Shown here piece after piece: positions 1-13,600 of a stretch of DNA of 64,000 nt. The notes under the pieces are model-generated. The model was given only the letters and a program-made list of their open reading frames with translations. It was not told the origin of the DNA and did not search any database. The DNA is from Dermacentor variabilis. Taxonomy: Eukaryota; Arthropoda; Arachnida; Ixodida; Ixodidae. Position numbers and translations under genes: made by a program. Location of the stretch: assembly GCF_050947875.1 (NCBI RefSeq), contig NC_134574.1, positions 155,026,051-155,090,050 on the forward strand, read 5' to 3'. Each line of letters begins with the position of its first letter. The first letter of the stretch is position 1.

Positions 1-1550
1 GTAATGCCCCCCCACACATACTTTCGGTTCTGCAACTGCCAGTGATTCTTTGAGGACTTGGATAATTTCAGTCCCATACCTAACCGTGCATTTGCACCAT
101 ATTATTAGGTGGATACAAACACGCTTTCCCAGACAGCATCTGGATGTCATCCCGAGGACAGAATCCTTAGGAAGGCCACAGATGACTTTCCCCAATATGT
201 TTTCAGTATACATGTGAAATGAAATGCGCAGTTTTCTGTAATAAGTATGTGTGCGTTGCCAGTATATTTTGCGAAGAGCTTTGTGGAATGCTAGTTGCTT
301 GTCTAGAGCACAACGCAGTCTGCACAATCTTTTTTTTTTCTCCATATCGCTTTTGCTTATTCAGTAACACAGACATCACGTCCAAAATATGCATAACTTT
401 CGAGAATGCATGAAATGCTACCTTTGCGTTATACAATCTACCACATGCACACACCTGGAGCTGAAGTTGCAAACACTAAAATATTTTGTTATTTGGCATG
501 ATTTGTTAATTTATTGGCTCTAGCTACACAAATCCTGTGTGCAAAATTCCTGTTCTTTTGGCACTAGAAATCATGAAATAGTTGTCTTGAGAACTGACTG
601 TAACGAGGTGGCATTGCCCTCAGAAGAACTTTCGAGAGTGGTTCGACGATGTGTGCCTCCTCTCAGATAGGTGAGAACATCCTCACATAGATGTTTTGTT
701 CTTGATGTACCCAATATGTATTTGGGACGTTCGCATGAAGATGAAGGCATTCTCAGGATGCTCTGTGCTGACTGACTAAACCTGACTAAGTGGCTGAATA
801 CAGTGGTTCATGACATTAGTCTCACTTTTCATGCCTTTGGTTGTGACTGTCAATGCTTTGGAGTAGACTACCTAAATGCTCTCAACAGCGGAATAATAGT
901 TCGGGGAGATGAGTGCTGAAAAAGATGCGCACGTAAAGAAGGGGACAATGTGTGCATCTAACTTAGTGCTAATTAATTGCCAACAGTTATGCAAGACCAA
1001 CTAACCCAATTATAACAGTTCACCCTCCTTAGCTCTTCAAGTGTCATGCCAAAGTCTACTTGGCTGGCCACCGATACGTACTCCTGGCCGTGGCCGAGAT
1101 GGTGCGGGAATATAAAACATCTGTAGACTGGCTGCACCATCTGCTTAGAAGTTGGGTAAAATATATAATGGGCAGCACGACAACGCTTATCAACTGTCAA
1201 TATTTCTTGCATATTGTTTTTCGACATGACAGATGAGCACAAAAAGCCTGCAAGTTGTTTCTTTTTTATCTATTTAATTATGCATAAATTATTGTAATTA
1301 AAGTCATTAATTAGTACAAGTATTAATTTTTGTTTGAGTATTTAGATGAAATTGTAAGATCTTCAACAACATATTGCAAATGAACAGCATTTGGATTTAA
1401 AGCCGGCTAATATGTTACGTGGACCAAAATAGAATTTGTTGCACTTCGGAAAAACACCCTGCGTTCAGTGTTAAGACAGCAGAATGTTTATTTGCAGTTT
1501 TTCTCTGGTGCTGGTCGCAAAAGCATGCCTTGTTGTGCCATTTGTTGCAG
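1..1550. other. WDHD1 intron, partial
   Basis: AT-rich sequence before the first recognised exon. It holds no exon I can match to the family and no clear repeat. A small splice-like block at about 623-671 was considered and rejected. Confidence 0.6.
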
Positions 1551-1659
1551 GGACTTCACGTTAAAGGTGGTGGACGTTTTATCTGGAACCAGTCAGTTGC
1601 TGACGGGTCACACTGCACCTGTGCTTTGCTGCTGTTTAGACCCCCGTGCGGAATTTATC
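1551..1659 (+). CDS. WDHD1: WDHD1 exon (WD40 blade)
   Basis: The acceptor TTTGTTGCAG precedes the exon and the donor GTGAGT follows it. It starts with the last base of a codon and ends in phase 0. It reads DFTLKVVDVLSG, then a GH-type WD motif (TGHTAPVLCCCLDPRAEFI), equivalent to human WDHD1 DFLVKIVDVM onward. The preceding exon lies outside the window or was not recognised. Confidence 0.9.
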
Positions 1660-4600
1660 GTGAGTGGTTGTATACCTTGAGTTCTGGTCGTCTTGAACCC
1701 GAAGTCAAAAATGAGTTAGCAGGGCGTCAGAGTTAACTGCAATTTCTTTCACAAAAGTTCTGCGAGATATGAAAGAGAACACACAAACAATGCAGGAGCA
1801 GACTATAGCAACTTGTCAACGATTAAGGATAGATCAGGGAAAGAAGAGAAAAGTAAAACAAAGGTATGAAACAAAGGAAAAGCTTCCACAGATACATACT
1901 AAATCTAATACAGTTGCTCATGTCCTGGAATTTTTTTTAAAATTAAGGTAAATGTATTGACCACGTTTGTGCATACAGTTGTACGTAGCTGGTAGGGATA
2001 GGAATGAAGGCTGCACATGAGTGTACTTACGCTGCATAATTTATGGTTGAAACTGTGCAATCTCATGTTCGACATACGGCACTGGAGTTTTTTGTCTGCC
2101 ATCCCTTTCCCCTCAATAAAGAGCCGAATAAAATTTATTTCGTTTATTTATATCATTTTCAGCAGCTTGTCTTAGCCCGACTTCTCAGGTTCACAGTGGT
2201 GGCTTAAAAAATGACAAAAGTATGTGTATTTTGCAGTATGCAGGTAACAAAAAAAAAAAAAAAGAAAGGACAAATATTAAGGCAAGTAACAAAACCAGCA
2301 TGTTCAGTGAAGCACACTTGGTATAAACAGCCTTTATGTAATTTGTGCAATCTTTTCCTAGTAGGCCTGACTTGACGAACATTCTCCGTAAACAATAACT
2401 TAAGATTTAAAATTAGTAGTTTGTGCATACTCATACAGAATGTACCAGTTTTCATAGTGCAGAGATGAGAGAGACCGTGCTTTGGAATAGCTGTGCCGTG
2501 CGTATATGTGTCATTTTTTGCAATTCCAAAAGATTGAGATGATTTCAAGCCTAAGTTGACTCCTGATTCGAAATGTTGGTGGCATTGCTTGTGCAAGGCT
2601 GCATGCCTTTGTATAAATTTGTATAAATTTGAACATTGGCTGATAAAATACTGAATATACTTGATAAATATACATTGACTGTTCTGGTTAAACTACTTGC
2701 TTGTTCTTCAAGTTTTGCACGGAGGTGACATTTAATGATGTAGTTTTATACCTCAGTGGGATGTGCTGCTTGCCTGTTGCATTCAAAACCAGAGATTCAC
2801 AATTTATGCGGTTACCTTACATAACCAAACAAAACAAACCTGTGGTGGCTAAATCGTACTGGTTTGTAGTGCTGTCAGTCAGAGAACACAAAAAAATGCA
2901 CTCCTACATGAAGTGCTACTTTCAACTAATTTATTTTAGGCTTGTATGCCTTACATTTTCTGCTTTGTGTGTGTGCGTGCATGCATGTGTGTGTGCGCGC
3001 GCGCGCAGAAGCTGAACCCCTGTGAAAACAGCACCTCCAAAATTGGATGCCAATACTTAGGGGGAAGAAAGAAATAAAAAAATCATTTATGTATGGCCCC
3101 CTCTTCGAAGCATTGTTATCTGTGCAGCATGTTATCTAAGTGTGGCATCTGAAATACAGTGCTTATATGAATATCCTATAGCACGTTGGGCTTCTGTCCT
3201 TTCATAGGTCATATTTTAGTCAGTCAGAGAGGATGGAAGCTCGTCGACATCATGAAACTTGTGTACCAGTCGCTTTTGCTTTGTCCTGTCGCACATTGCT
3301 TCTGTGCATATGCGATTGTACTACATAAATGACTTTTTGTAAGTGGCATCTGCCATCTGGGTGCCACTGTGAGAATTTCAGTATTGTGCATAAAAACGCT
3401 TCACTTCATACGTACTGTAAACATTTTTGGCCATCTTTCATTGCATTTGCGCCACCAGAAATGTACACGGGCAGCATTGGCTGCGACATTTTGTTTGTGT
3501 ACTGTGTCAGAACCCTGGCAGTTTCCTTTAGCTGCTCAACCATATGTGCGGTGCAGCAGCTGTGCATACATTCAAGGACAGCATCACTGTTGAACAGCAT
3601 GTGGTATTTGTTATGCGCAACATTGTAAACACGAAGATGTGTTGCTTTTCTAGTTGTTTGCATTTGTGCTCTTGTACCGTGGCCCTTGTGCAGGCTTCTT
3701 CAAGCTGCGATGGCACTGCTAGAGTCTGGAAGCTGTCGGACCAGAGCTGTGTCAGGACGTGGCATGCGATCCTGCCAAAGAGCAATGATTTTAGGTATGC
3801 GTTGTTCATAGCAGGGCTCAACTGGGGGTTCTACTGTGCTGCCACCTTCTGCAGAGTTTGATACATTCCAACTTTGATATAACATAATTGCAGTGAAGTA
3901 AGTCTACAATGCTTTTTCGCCAGTATCAGCTTTTACCGAACATGAGGTCATAACAAGTAATAGATATAGGGAAGGTATTTTGATCTGAGATACGACTTCA
4001 TTATAGTGAAGTTCGACTGTACTAGGCGTAGCATGCGTAACCTCTTCATTTGACAACATGCGCAAAGAGAGTGCGATGCTACTTGTGTTTGTTTATTCCA
4101 GCCAGTAGCGACAAAATAAAGTAATGTTAAATGATTTGGAATGTATGTGGCGCCCTCTGCTAATGAAAAGCGATGCAGTCTTCCTGTATGTGCTTTTTTT
4201 CTGTCTGTGACTGCTTTCGCTGAATCATTGCTTGCATTATTGGATTATTCCTCGTGTGACATGTGCATGCTGTATTGGAAACATTACGAACATTATCGTT
4301 GACGGCAAAATGGGCCCGTTGTTAGCAGATACTATGCTATAGCACTTTCTCAAACCAATACCGGCATGACTGGCTGCTCTGGAATGTGTGAAGGTGCATG
4401 CATCTACAGCGACTGATCTCGAGCGGTGCGTTTATTCAGTGATCACCGGCAGTGCTTGCTCCTATCATTCACGATTGAAAAAGAGTTTGCTTCTCAGTAA
4501 TCTTTTTGGGAAGTGTTTCAGCTCACATGTCGTCATTACTCCACGGAAAAGAAAATCGAGGATGTTGGTGCACCGAACACTGCCGTTTTTGGGAGGGTCA

Positions 4601-7600
4601 CTATCGTGGTTGACGGGAAGCTTGGCACGTTTCTGCCGCAGCTGCTGATGGGTGTCCCTTCCTGTGTTGGAGTGCCCTGTGCTGATCACTAACTTACACA
4701 TCTGCTCTCAATGCAAAACAAGGAAGTGTTCACGCTAATAAGTTGAATTCGTAGAGAAACATATATAGGTCTGAAATATATACCAATGGTTGTTTGTAAT
4801 TTTCGGGTGAAGGGACTGAGAGGGCAAAAGGACCTAATAGAACTTCCTAGAGGTTTTCAGTCTGACATACTGAATTAAGTTTGCTGGGTTAGGAGCAAAA
4901 TGGTAGTCTACTATACTGTAGTAGTCCACTTAAGAGGGATAGCCCACTTGTCACCCTTTCAGGCATTTCTAACAGCATTCCGAACTTCCAGCACCCGTAA
5001 ATGCATTTCATAAATTATATAATGCCTCAGTATGCACAAAAAGTAGTAGTACTATGGACAGGACTTGTTTCTTTAATTTAAACTTGTGGAAAAATGCCTT
5101 CTTCATAAAACTGGAAAGAAAGTGCCCTTATTTGTATACATACTAGCAAAATAATGCCAGAAGTTTTCAGAAAGCACGGACAGTGCAGGTTCCACCACCA
5201 TGTGTACCAAAGAGGTCTTTAGGAGTGTTAGCAGGCATCTTCAGGTTTACTATTATTTGCTTAGCACAAGAGCTTACTAGAAGTGCCACCAAAATGCAAT
5301 TTATGACCTGTTTGCCAACTGTGAGATAGTGGTACAAATGCTATTGGCATGCAGCAGCCTCATTCCACCTCGCTCGAAGCGTGTGTTGAGATCCCCATAT
5401 GTTACTGCTACTTCTTGGTTAAAGCTAAATCGAATTCCTTTATGTGTGCAGGGTCTCCAAGGTGCTTGGCCGTCTGGCTTGGTCCCCATCAGGAGACAAG
5501 GTGGCGCTTCCTGTTATTGACATGTTCACATGCAGTGGTTAACCCTCTAAAGGGACACTAAAGGCAGAGATGAGGTCAACGTGGACTGTTAAAATACCAG
5601 TCGAGAAACCTTGCAGTGCTTGTTTCGTACCAAGAAAAGCTTTCTTCATATTCCATCTCTTTGTGTTGTCTGTTTCCCATCACGCGCAATAAGTGTCACT
5701 CCTTAATAATGAACTATTTAGGCCTGCAAGATGTTCTGCTATACTATAGTTCAGCAATAGGTTTGTTGCCTGCGGGCAATACCAGGCAGAACACTGAAAG
5801 CGAGCTTTGCCCCTCGTCACCTGTGACGTCTTGTGAAACTCATACAGGCAGTTCTCGTTAGATATGAAACCGATGCGTACATTGCATTTCCGCAACATTC
5901 ACTGTATGATATTGCTGCAGCTAGAAATATTGTCATTTTTTTTTTCCTTTGAGTGCGACTTAAAAAAAAAAAGCGAGTCAGGCACCACCGGACTCCGTCT
6001 TTGTGCTCTGCTCCTGCTCTGATCGAACAAATGATGCCTGCTGCCTATTAATCGCTGTTGGCTGAAGACATTTAGCCAAAAACTTTGTACTCAACATGAA
6101 ACTCAGCTGGAAATTTTTTTATTATTATTGTTCTTATTATTACCTGTAGGCGACACTCATCCATAAGGGTTTAAGGTGCTGGGGTGCTGCGTAGATGTCT
6201 TCTAACCTAAGAAAGCGTCGTCAAGCACTTGTGTAGGCTTTGTTCACGTAGCCAAGTGTGCTCTTGCAGTGGGGATTCATCATGTCTGACCGCACACCGT
6301 CGTTGGCCAAGGGCAATTGTAAATAGTGAATTGTGGATGCAAGCGGTTGCGCTGTCTTTCTAGGGTCAGTGTTCTTTAGGCCAGTGTAGAGCGAAACATT
6401 GTAGGCCCAGTTTTTTATTTTGAGGCATTTGAGAACTTAGTAGGCCTTGGGTTCAGTTAGGCCATTGCACCTTTGCCACTGCCCGCTGTATCGCGATGCT
6501 GAATGCTTCTGGAACATATTTGGTATTGGCAATTAATTTTGCTGTCATTGTGTGATCGTAATGTGACCATGAATGTAATCCAAGAAATGATTTGATGACT
6601 TGGAATGTGCAGAAAATGATGTAGCCATTAGAATGCAAACTGACCCACATGTAGTGCAGGTGTAGAATGCTTAAGGGCAGCTTGCAAAGCACTGCAGCAG
6701 GGTTTTCAGTTAAGATAGTTTGGTCAGACATGCTGATTCCTTCAGCGTGGTATGAATTATGAGACGAAAAGTGCGATGTAGATGAGTGGTATCCAATTAC
6801 AATACTGTCTTATGTACTTGAACAGCAACAGCTCTGAAAAAAACATGCATTCGAACGCATACATTCAAATGTAGATTTAAAACCTCTCAAAAAAGGTAAT
6901 CTAAGATATATATTGACGGTCTTCAGCATTACCTCTGGCTATGAACTCATTTACATCAGCAGCAATGGGCTGTCAACGAAGTGCAGCTTTGAAAGAAATA
7001 TTGAGCCACAAACAGGAGTGGTAGTGTTCCAACTCCATCCTCAATTGGAGGACCTCAGCTGTAACCTCCGAGCTAAACTTTAATGTCAGGAGTTGTGATT
7101 CCGACTCATGGCTTTTTTCCTGTCACACATGGGCTGTTATTTCTCTCGGCATCCCAAAGTTCTGGCGTTGTACTTTCACCGAGACTGCTCGTCACAGTTT
7201 GGTAACTAGTGTGTGCCTCGCCTTGTGCAGTTGGCTCTGCCTGTGTGGTCAGAGGTGCGGGTGGTTCCGCGAGGTTCCTGGGACCAGGTGGAGATGCTGG
7301 CGCATGATTCAATTCAGGAGGTGAGTGTGGGCTGCCCCCACCCTTTACTTTTGAGGTGCTTGAACATGTGTGCACACAACTCCCGGTGGTGCCACCTTGT
7401 TCTCCATTGTTCCCAACCCACTTAGTATGCAGTGATGCCAACTTGTCTGCATTTGCAACTCAATGCAGATTAAGTGCTGCTTCACAGTCGCAGTGAAAAA
7501 ATAATGCATGAAACAACATAAATGATGGAAAGGGAGACAACATAATAATATACTTTCACAATACGTCATAATCCTGCAGGCCCTGTCGATTGTGGCATTC

Positions 7601-10600
7601 AGTGGCTGTGGCAAATTGCTGGCAGCCGCCACCCGTGGAGGACAGCTGCTGGTGTGGGAATTGAGCACGCGTCAGCTCATGCACATGTGAGAAACTCTTG
7701 TTTGCTTCTTTCCCCCTGACCTTACATGAGTGCAAAATAGTCTCTCCTTCGAGGCTTCAGGCTGTAGTAGCCCTATCACCACCTGTTACCTTGGTTTGGG
7801 AATCGACAGACGTCTACCAAGGAACGTGCCCCAAGCGCTCGGCTCCTGTGGCAACATCAGTTCCTCAACATTTGCTTTGGCTGTGCCTTGAATGTGGGGT
7901 CTGGGCGATCAGACTTGAGATCTTAAGAAATACTGGACTGAAGCCTGACATACCTGAAAACTACACCTGTTGGGTGACGGATAGTAAGTCTGCAGAGACA
8001 TTGCCTCAGTTCTTGCCTGATGCAGAGTTACACCCCAGTAAGATGAGCAAATTTAGTGACACCTTGGGCAAGTGCACTTTGCTGTACAAAATGTCACTTT
8101 GGAGGCAAGCTCCTAGACAAGGAAGGAAAGTGTCGTTTGGCTTTGATGGCAACGTCAATGGGCAGACTGGTATGCATGTAATATACTTGTTATTTTAGGC
8201 GATGCTATAAAAACTGGAAAAATATTCGAGATACGCATAAACACGAAAATAGACGGCTGCACCAGTGTTCTTGCTTAGCTGCCAGCGCTCGACATTGCGC
8301 CTGCTGTTGGTCAGTTCTCTATAGTCAGTTTTGCCGCAGTACAGCCGTGTTACACGGTGAGGCTTGTAGAGTGTATTGTGGTGAAGCATATGGTTTGTGC
8401 AGCGAAGCATACTAAATGTGGAAAGGGGGCACTTCCAGGGGGTCATTGCTGGTGCTCATTGAAAAAAATTGATATTACTGCATTGCCCCTCCATACATTT
8501 GGACAACACCAACCGCCAGATGAAAACTTCTGTGTCTGCAACATGGTTTCCAAACTGCAAATTCAACCACATAGCAAGCATGTAAATGTTTTTAGACCCC
8601 TGCTCTAAAGTAATGTGTACCACCAGGATGCTTCAATTGCAAAGTGGGTTAAAAAAAATGTGGCTTTAAAAGAAGCAAGGAAAGTTTAAACACTAAGGAA
8701 CCTAGAGATGTCCTCACCAATGAAAGCTCTTGAAGAGGCCCATTCTACATCAGCACTGTGTACAGACTTCGATAAGCTCATCAACCAGCAGAAATCTTTG
8801 CTGCCACATGCACAGGTTGAAAGAAATGTGCACGATTAAATTTTTGGCTGAAAAGGAGATCCGTGTGAGCATGGTGCTCAGGGCTACAGACCATTGGCTT
8901 GGCTTGCTAAGAGATACCTGCCGACACCTGGTACTAGTGCGTCCAGTGAGTGCCTCTTTCCAGTGTCATTTCATAGTGTCACTGCTCCACAAACATGTCA
9001 AGCAGCTATCATTCTGTCATGACAGTATTAAGTAACTGCACTTATAATGCTGTCAAGCAAAAGTGTTGTAATACGGAATTTTGTTGACCATGAAGCATAA
9101 TTGTTGCAACTGCATTAACATGATACATATCATCACAATCCAATGGAAGACAGCATTGCGTCCAAGGCAAGCTAAGGAAACATGGCAGTTTCGATTGCAG
9201 ATGAGAACTTATGGCAGGGTGAACATTTGCAATCACAAAAATAAAGTAGTTTCAGAACTGGTGCGAACCCTGCATTCAGTGTAATTTTATTTATTTTCGA
9301 AGCACCGCCATCAAGGCTACAGACTTCGATGGAGCGAAGCGAGGTGGTCCAAATTTCCGGAGTCTCTCACTAAGGCGTGCCTCATAATGTGATCGTGGTT
9401 TCAGCATGTAAAACCCCATAATGTCATTTTTAATTTTTTTAACGCGCTTGCTGGCAAATGTGTTCTGCAGTGAGTGTCACTAAACCATTTCGTTTTAGAA
9501 ACTGTGAATGACACCAATGGCGAAAGACACTCTTTGAAAGCGACACTAAGTTTGCCCATCTTACTGAGGTATTACAAGCTATTGGAATAGCAATTATATG
9601 AACACTTACGGTGAATTTTTGCCGTCGCCATTGCCAGAATTTCCATAAGGCTTTGCATATATTAAGTTTTATGTGTGCTATACCAGGTGTTTCCCCTCCC
9701 TTTTTTTTTTTTTTTCTGCACCTAATCTTTAAAAGTTGTCTGTGGCAGATGGCACAATTCTAATCTTTGAGCTAAATTACTCCATCAGGTGACCTTTACT
9801 TCTACGAGAAATCAAAATGCTTAATTGAATAATTCATATGATTACACAAGTTACCTTTTAATTAATTACTTTAAGAACATCAAGTATGGCAGATATTCTG
9901 ACATTCTTTGCCGGATATTTCTCAAAATGTTTTAGAATGGCAGCCTGCAAACAAACATCATTAAATGTAACATTCACAGCGCATGGCCTTTATCTTAAGT
10001 CCTCTCATTCTATTAAATATTTAAAGTGCTAAATGTCAGCGTTCACACCTGAAAGTGATGTAATTTTCTGGGCACGGCTCTGTACGGGCAGCGTAGTAGT
10101 GCCTGTGCGATGCCATTAAAGACCCTGCATGACGCGTTAAAGCTTTTAAGGGTGCGAGGTATTTTGCCGCACCCGTGTATGTCGCGTATGCATTAGTCGG
10201 ATGTGGGTATACAGTCGAACCCACTTATAACGATACTGGTTTTAATAATATATTGAATATAACAATGAGCAGCCCATGCACAACCAAGTTTTGTATTTGT
10301 TCTAAGGGCTTTTGTGTCTCATGGCCCGCACGGCATGCTTTGGTCACATGGAATTGCTGGCTGCCCTCCTCTCCTGTCTCCCTTCCACCCTCTCGCTGAT
10401 GTCCGAGGGGTGGAAGGGGGACAGATGAGGAGTTACAAAGGAAGGTGTGGCAAAGTGGCTGGTGCTTTCTTTTTTAAACTTTTTTTTTACTTTTCCCGAA
10501 TTCCGCATTGCTTTTCTTTTCGGCGCAGATACCCAGTACCCAGATGTAATTGCTATAGCCAATAACGTGCATGGGAACATTGTAGTAAGGGGCTTATTTT

Positions 10601-13600
10601 ACCATAGAAAATGTTCACACTGCAGCAGTTGCTCATTGTTACATTCGAGTATTGTTAAAACTAGTAATTCTATAAGTGGGTACGACTGTACTCCTTTCTG
10701 TCTACTTAAAATGTTTGAATCTTTGTCCACTCTGCTTTTTCCATGCAACATGGTTATAACAATTATTGGTTATATCAATGGAATTTTCTTAGCACTTGAA
10801 CATTGTTGTAAGTGGGTTCAAGTGTAGTTATAACACTGTCCAAGGAGTTCAAGTGCAACGCCAAACCTTGCTATCATTGCCGGGGGTTCGCCTTATGGGC
10901 GAAACTGACAATTATTTTTTTTCTGTTTAATTTAATTTTTTGCCCTACATGCATCGCGGTAAATCCTCCTGGGCAAAAAAGAAAAAAGAAAAAAAACCTC
11001 TCTACCTAGTGCATGGGAGCTGCCAATGGGTGAAGTCGCGAAACGTCATCGCTGGCCTCTCGGGCATTTCCAGCACCTTGCTACACATATCATTGTGATG
11101 TTTTGCAAGAGCTGTTATCTCTCTTTAAGTTCCTCAGTAACAAGTTTGAGGCAAAAAATGTTCTGCAGCAAAATAAAGTTTGCTTTCGTGAAACATTTGA
11201 AGAACAAGACGTTCCACGCGTCTAGCGGCAGGCGACTGTGGTGCATGGTCTTCGAGACTGCGTTGCTTCATGCTTTGTGTAGGTAACTTGATTAAAAGCC
11301 ACGCTACTATCTCAGAGGCTGTTGCACTTGCACGGAGTGTGCTACAAAGCTGGAAAGGCATTGGCAAAAAACAAATGACTGTGCATTGCCTCTGACAGGC
11401 CAAGCCACAGCCTGCTACCACTCCTACATATGCTTTTTGTTGTTGTCCTTCCACATGCATACCTGCCAAGTACACCGATTTTTTTACGAATGTTGCATCA
11501 ATGTTTAAGAACACTTAATTCTGTTTGCGAAACCATTTCCACTCCTGATCTCCGAACGTTCTGTTGGAAGGATTCTGATAGCGAGGTACAAGAGGATACT
11601 TGCATTGGGCAAGTTTCTATGCACGAGTTTCCCAAGCAGGTGACACTGACAACAGCAAAGTTACTGAATGAATCGCATGGCCTAAAAAGAATGTGTTGCT
11701 TGTCAATATTTTATGTTCCAGGTTTTCTGCTGCTTGTGTGCTGCGTATAAAGTGAAATCATTGGTGGTAGAGTGTGTGCATCCGTAAAAAAAGAATGCGT
11801 GCTTGAAGGGTCTCTGTTATAGTGAGGCTTAACTGTGTTAAGCCTAACTATGTGGCCCTATGGCCTGCTTGAGGAAAGCTGTCTTCACTATCAGCACACC
11901 AATGATCAGGTGGCGATTCTAACGCAGGGTATCCTGTGGTAAGGATGTCTGCAGCCTGAGCTGGAACCCCAGTGAGAAAGAGCTTGTTTACTGCAATGCC
12001 CAGGTGAGCCTCTGATTCCTCCAAGCAGTGACATGCTTTGTACAATCATGAAGCCACACACAGCTTATGTTGGACCTAACCCGCATGATGATGAAACGTC
12101 TATGGCAGCTTAACTTCAACGAACAATGGCTGTAAGGAGCAAACATCCTGTGCTTTGGAAGGAAGACACATTTATACTAGTAAATTTAAGGCACTCCAAC
12201 CAGAAGTGATTAATGTTTTGATACAGCCAAAGCAGAGGGAACAGGCTCTGCCCTTTCTGTTCTTGTTGCTCCGTGTATTGAGCAACAATAACAGAAAGGA
12301 TATTAGGATATTGAGCCATGTTATACTAACAAGTGTAATACTGCATCCTTATAAACCAGAGGTTAGTTTTTTGTTACTGACAACCTTTGGCTTTCCTCAC
12401 CAATCTTCCTGACATTCTTGGCTTTCCTCTTGAACCTCAAATGCTCATGACAAAGGCATTACCATGGAATACTGATAAGATAAGAATAAGATGAAGAGAT
12501 ATGATCGAAAATATGGTCGACTTCCAGTAATTTGACCCTGATGGGACTGACAAAATTGATTGAGTGATCCGTTGAGTCGAGTTAAACAAGATGGAGAAAA
12601 GAAAGCCACAGCACACTGCTGATTCATGTGACAGTATTTGTCCAATCCTAACACGCCCCCATATCTAACTCGTGCCTTCTTTCTATGGGTCCAAAGTAGA
12701 AAACTAATGCAGAACTGACATTAAAGCTCCTGAACAATGTATAAACCTAATGTGCATGCTATTTCTTAGCAAGAAAATTGGGCAACAGTCCAATGGTGGC
12801 CTGTGTCCTAAGGTCAGTTTTAGGCTCTGATTTCTTAGAGGAAAAAAAGGCACACGTTAGAATCGGGTAAATACCATAATCAGACATTGTGAGCTACCGT
12901 TAATGCTTAAAAATCTCCCTAGAGCAGGCCAGAAATGGGTGTTTTTGTTGGGAATTTGGGACTTGTGTTAAGGCATTCACTGTCCCCTGAGTTCCACTGA
13001 GACATGCCAACACTAAAGGGGTCACTATTAGGGCCACCTAGGGTCCACGTTCGTGCATGCTGACTGGTCAAGTTCGAATTATCCAGCGAAGGCCAATTTT
13101 AGGATCGAAGCAATGAAAGTTTAGGCCCATTGAAATGCATGAGCACCGGCAGGGATCTTCGGTCTAGAGCAAACGAACCGAAAAATTGCATTAACTGGAG
13201 TCGAATCAATAGAAGTCTACTGTGTGACACGTGTACTTGTCTTCGGGCGACGCATTTCACCGCCTAACAAATGTTATTGCTCAGCGCAGTACGCGCTTGC
13301 ATGTGTGGGAAATTTCTAGAATGTTATCGATGGTTCCATCCACTGTCTGTGACCGAACCTTGTGTAATCTGATTGCATGTGTGCGCGACGCGAATAATGT
13401 GGAACTTTGTGGAAGGCGCGCGGGTCCCAGCAATTACTCTGGAACATTCGACGACTGATGTATAAAAGCCGACGCTCTTGAACCGCTGATCAGATTTTCG
13501 CCGATCGCCGACTGTGTTCGCCGCTATCGTTGTGCTTTAAGTGTAGCCTGTCTTTGTGGGCACACGTTCGCCCAATAAAAGCTAGTTTTGTCTTCTGCAG

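Noticed and set aside
623..671. Possible 5' WDHD1 exon (acceptor CCCTCAG, donor GTGAGA, phase 2)
   Set aside because: Phase would fit the 1551 exon, but the peptide (KNFREWFDDVCLLSD) does not resemble the conserved residues expected before DFTLKVVDV.
7698..8198. 166-codon open frame in the intron with the missing WDHD1 exon
   Set aside because: No WD40 or other domain is visible, and it does not contain the expected missing peptide. Treated as a chance frame.
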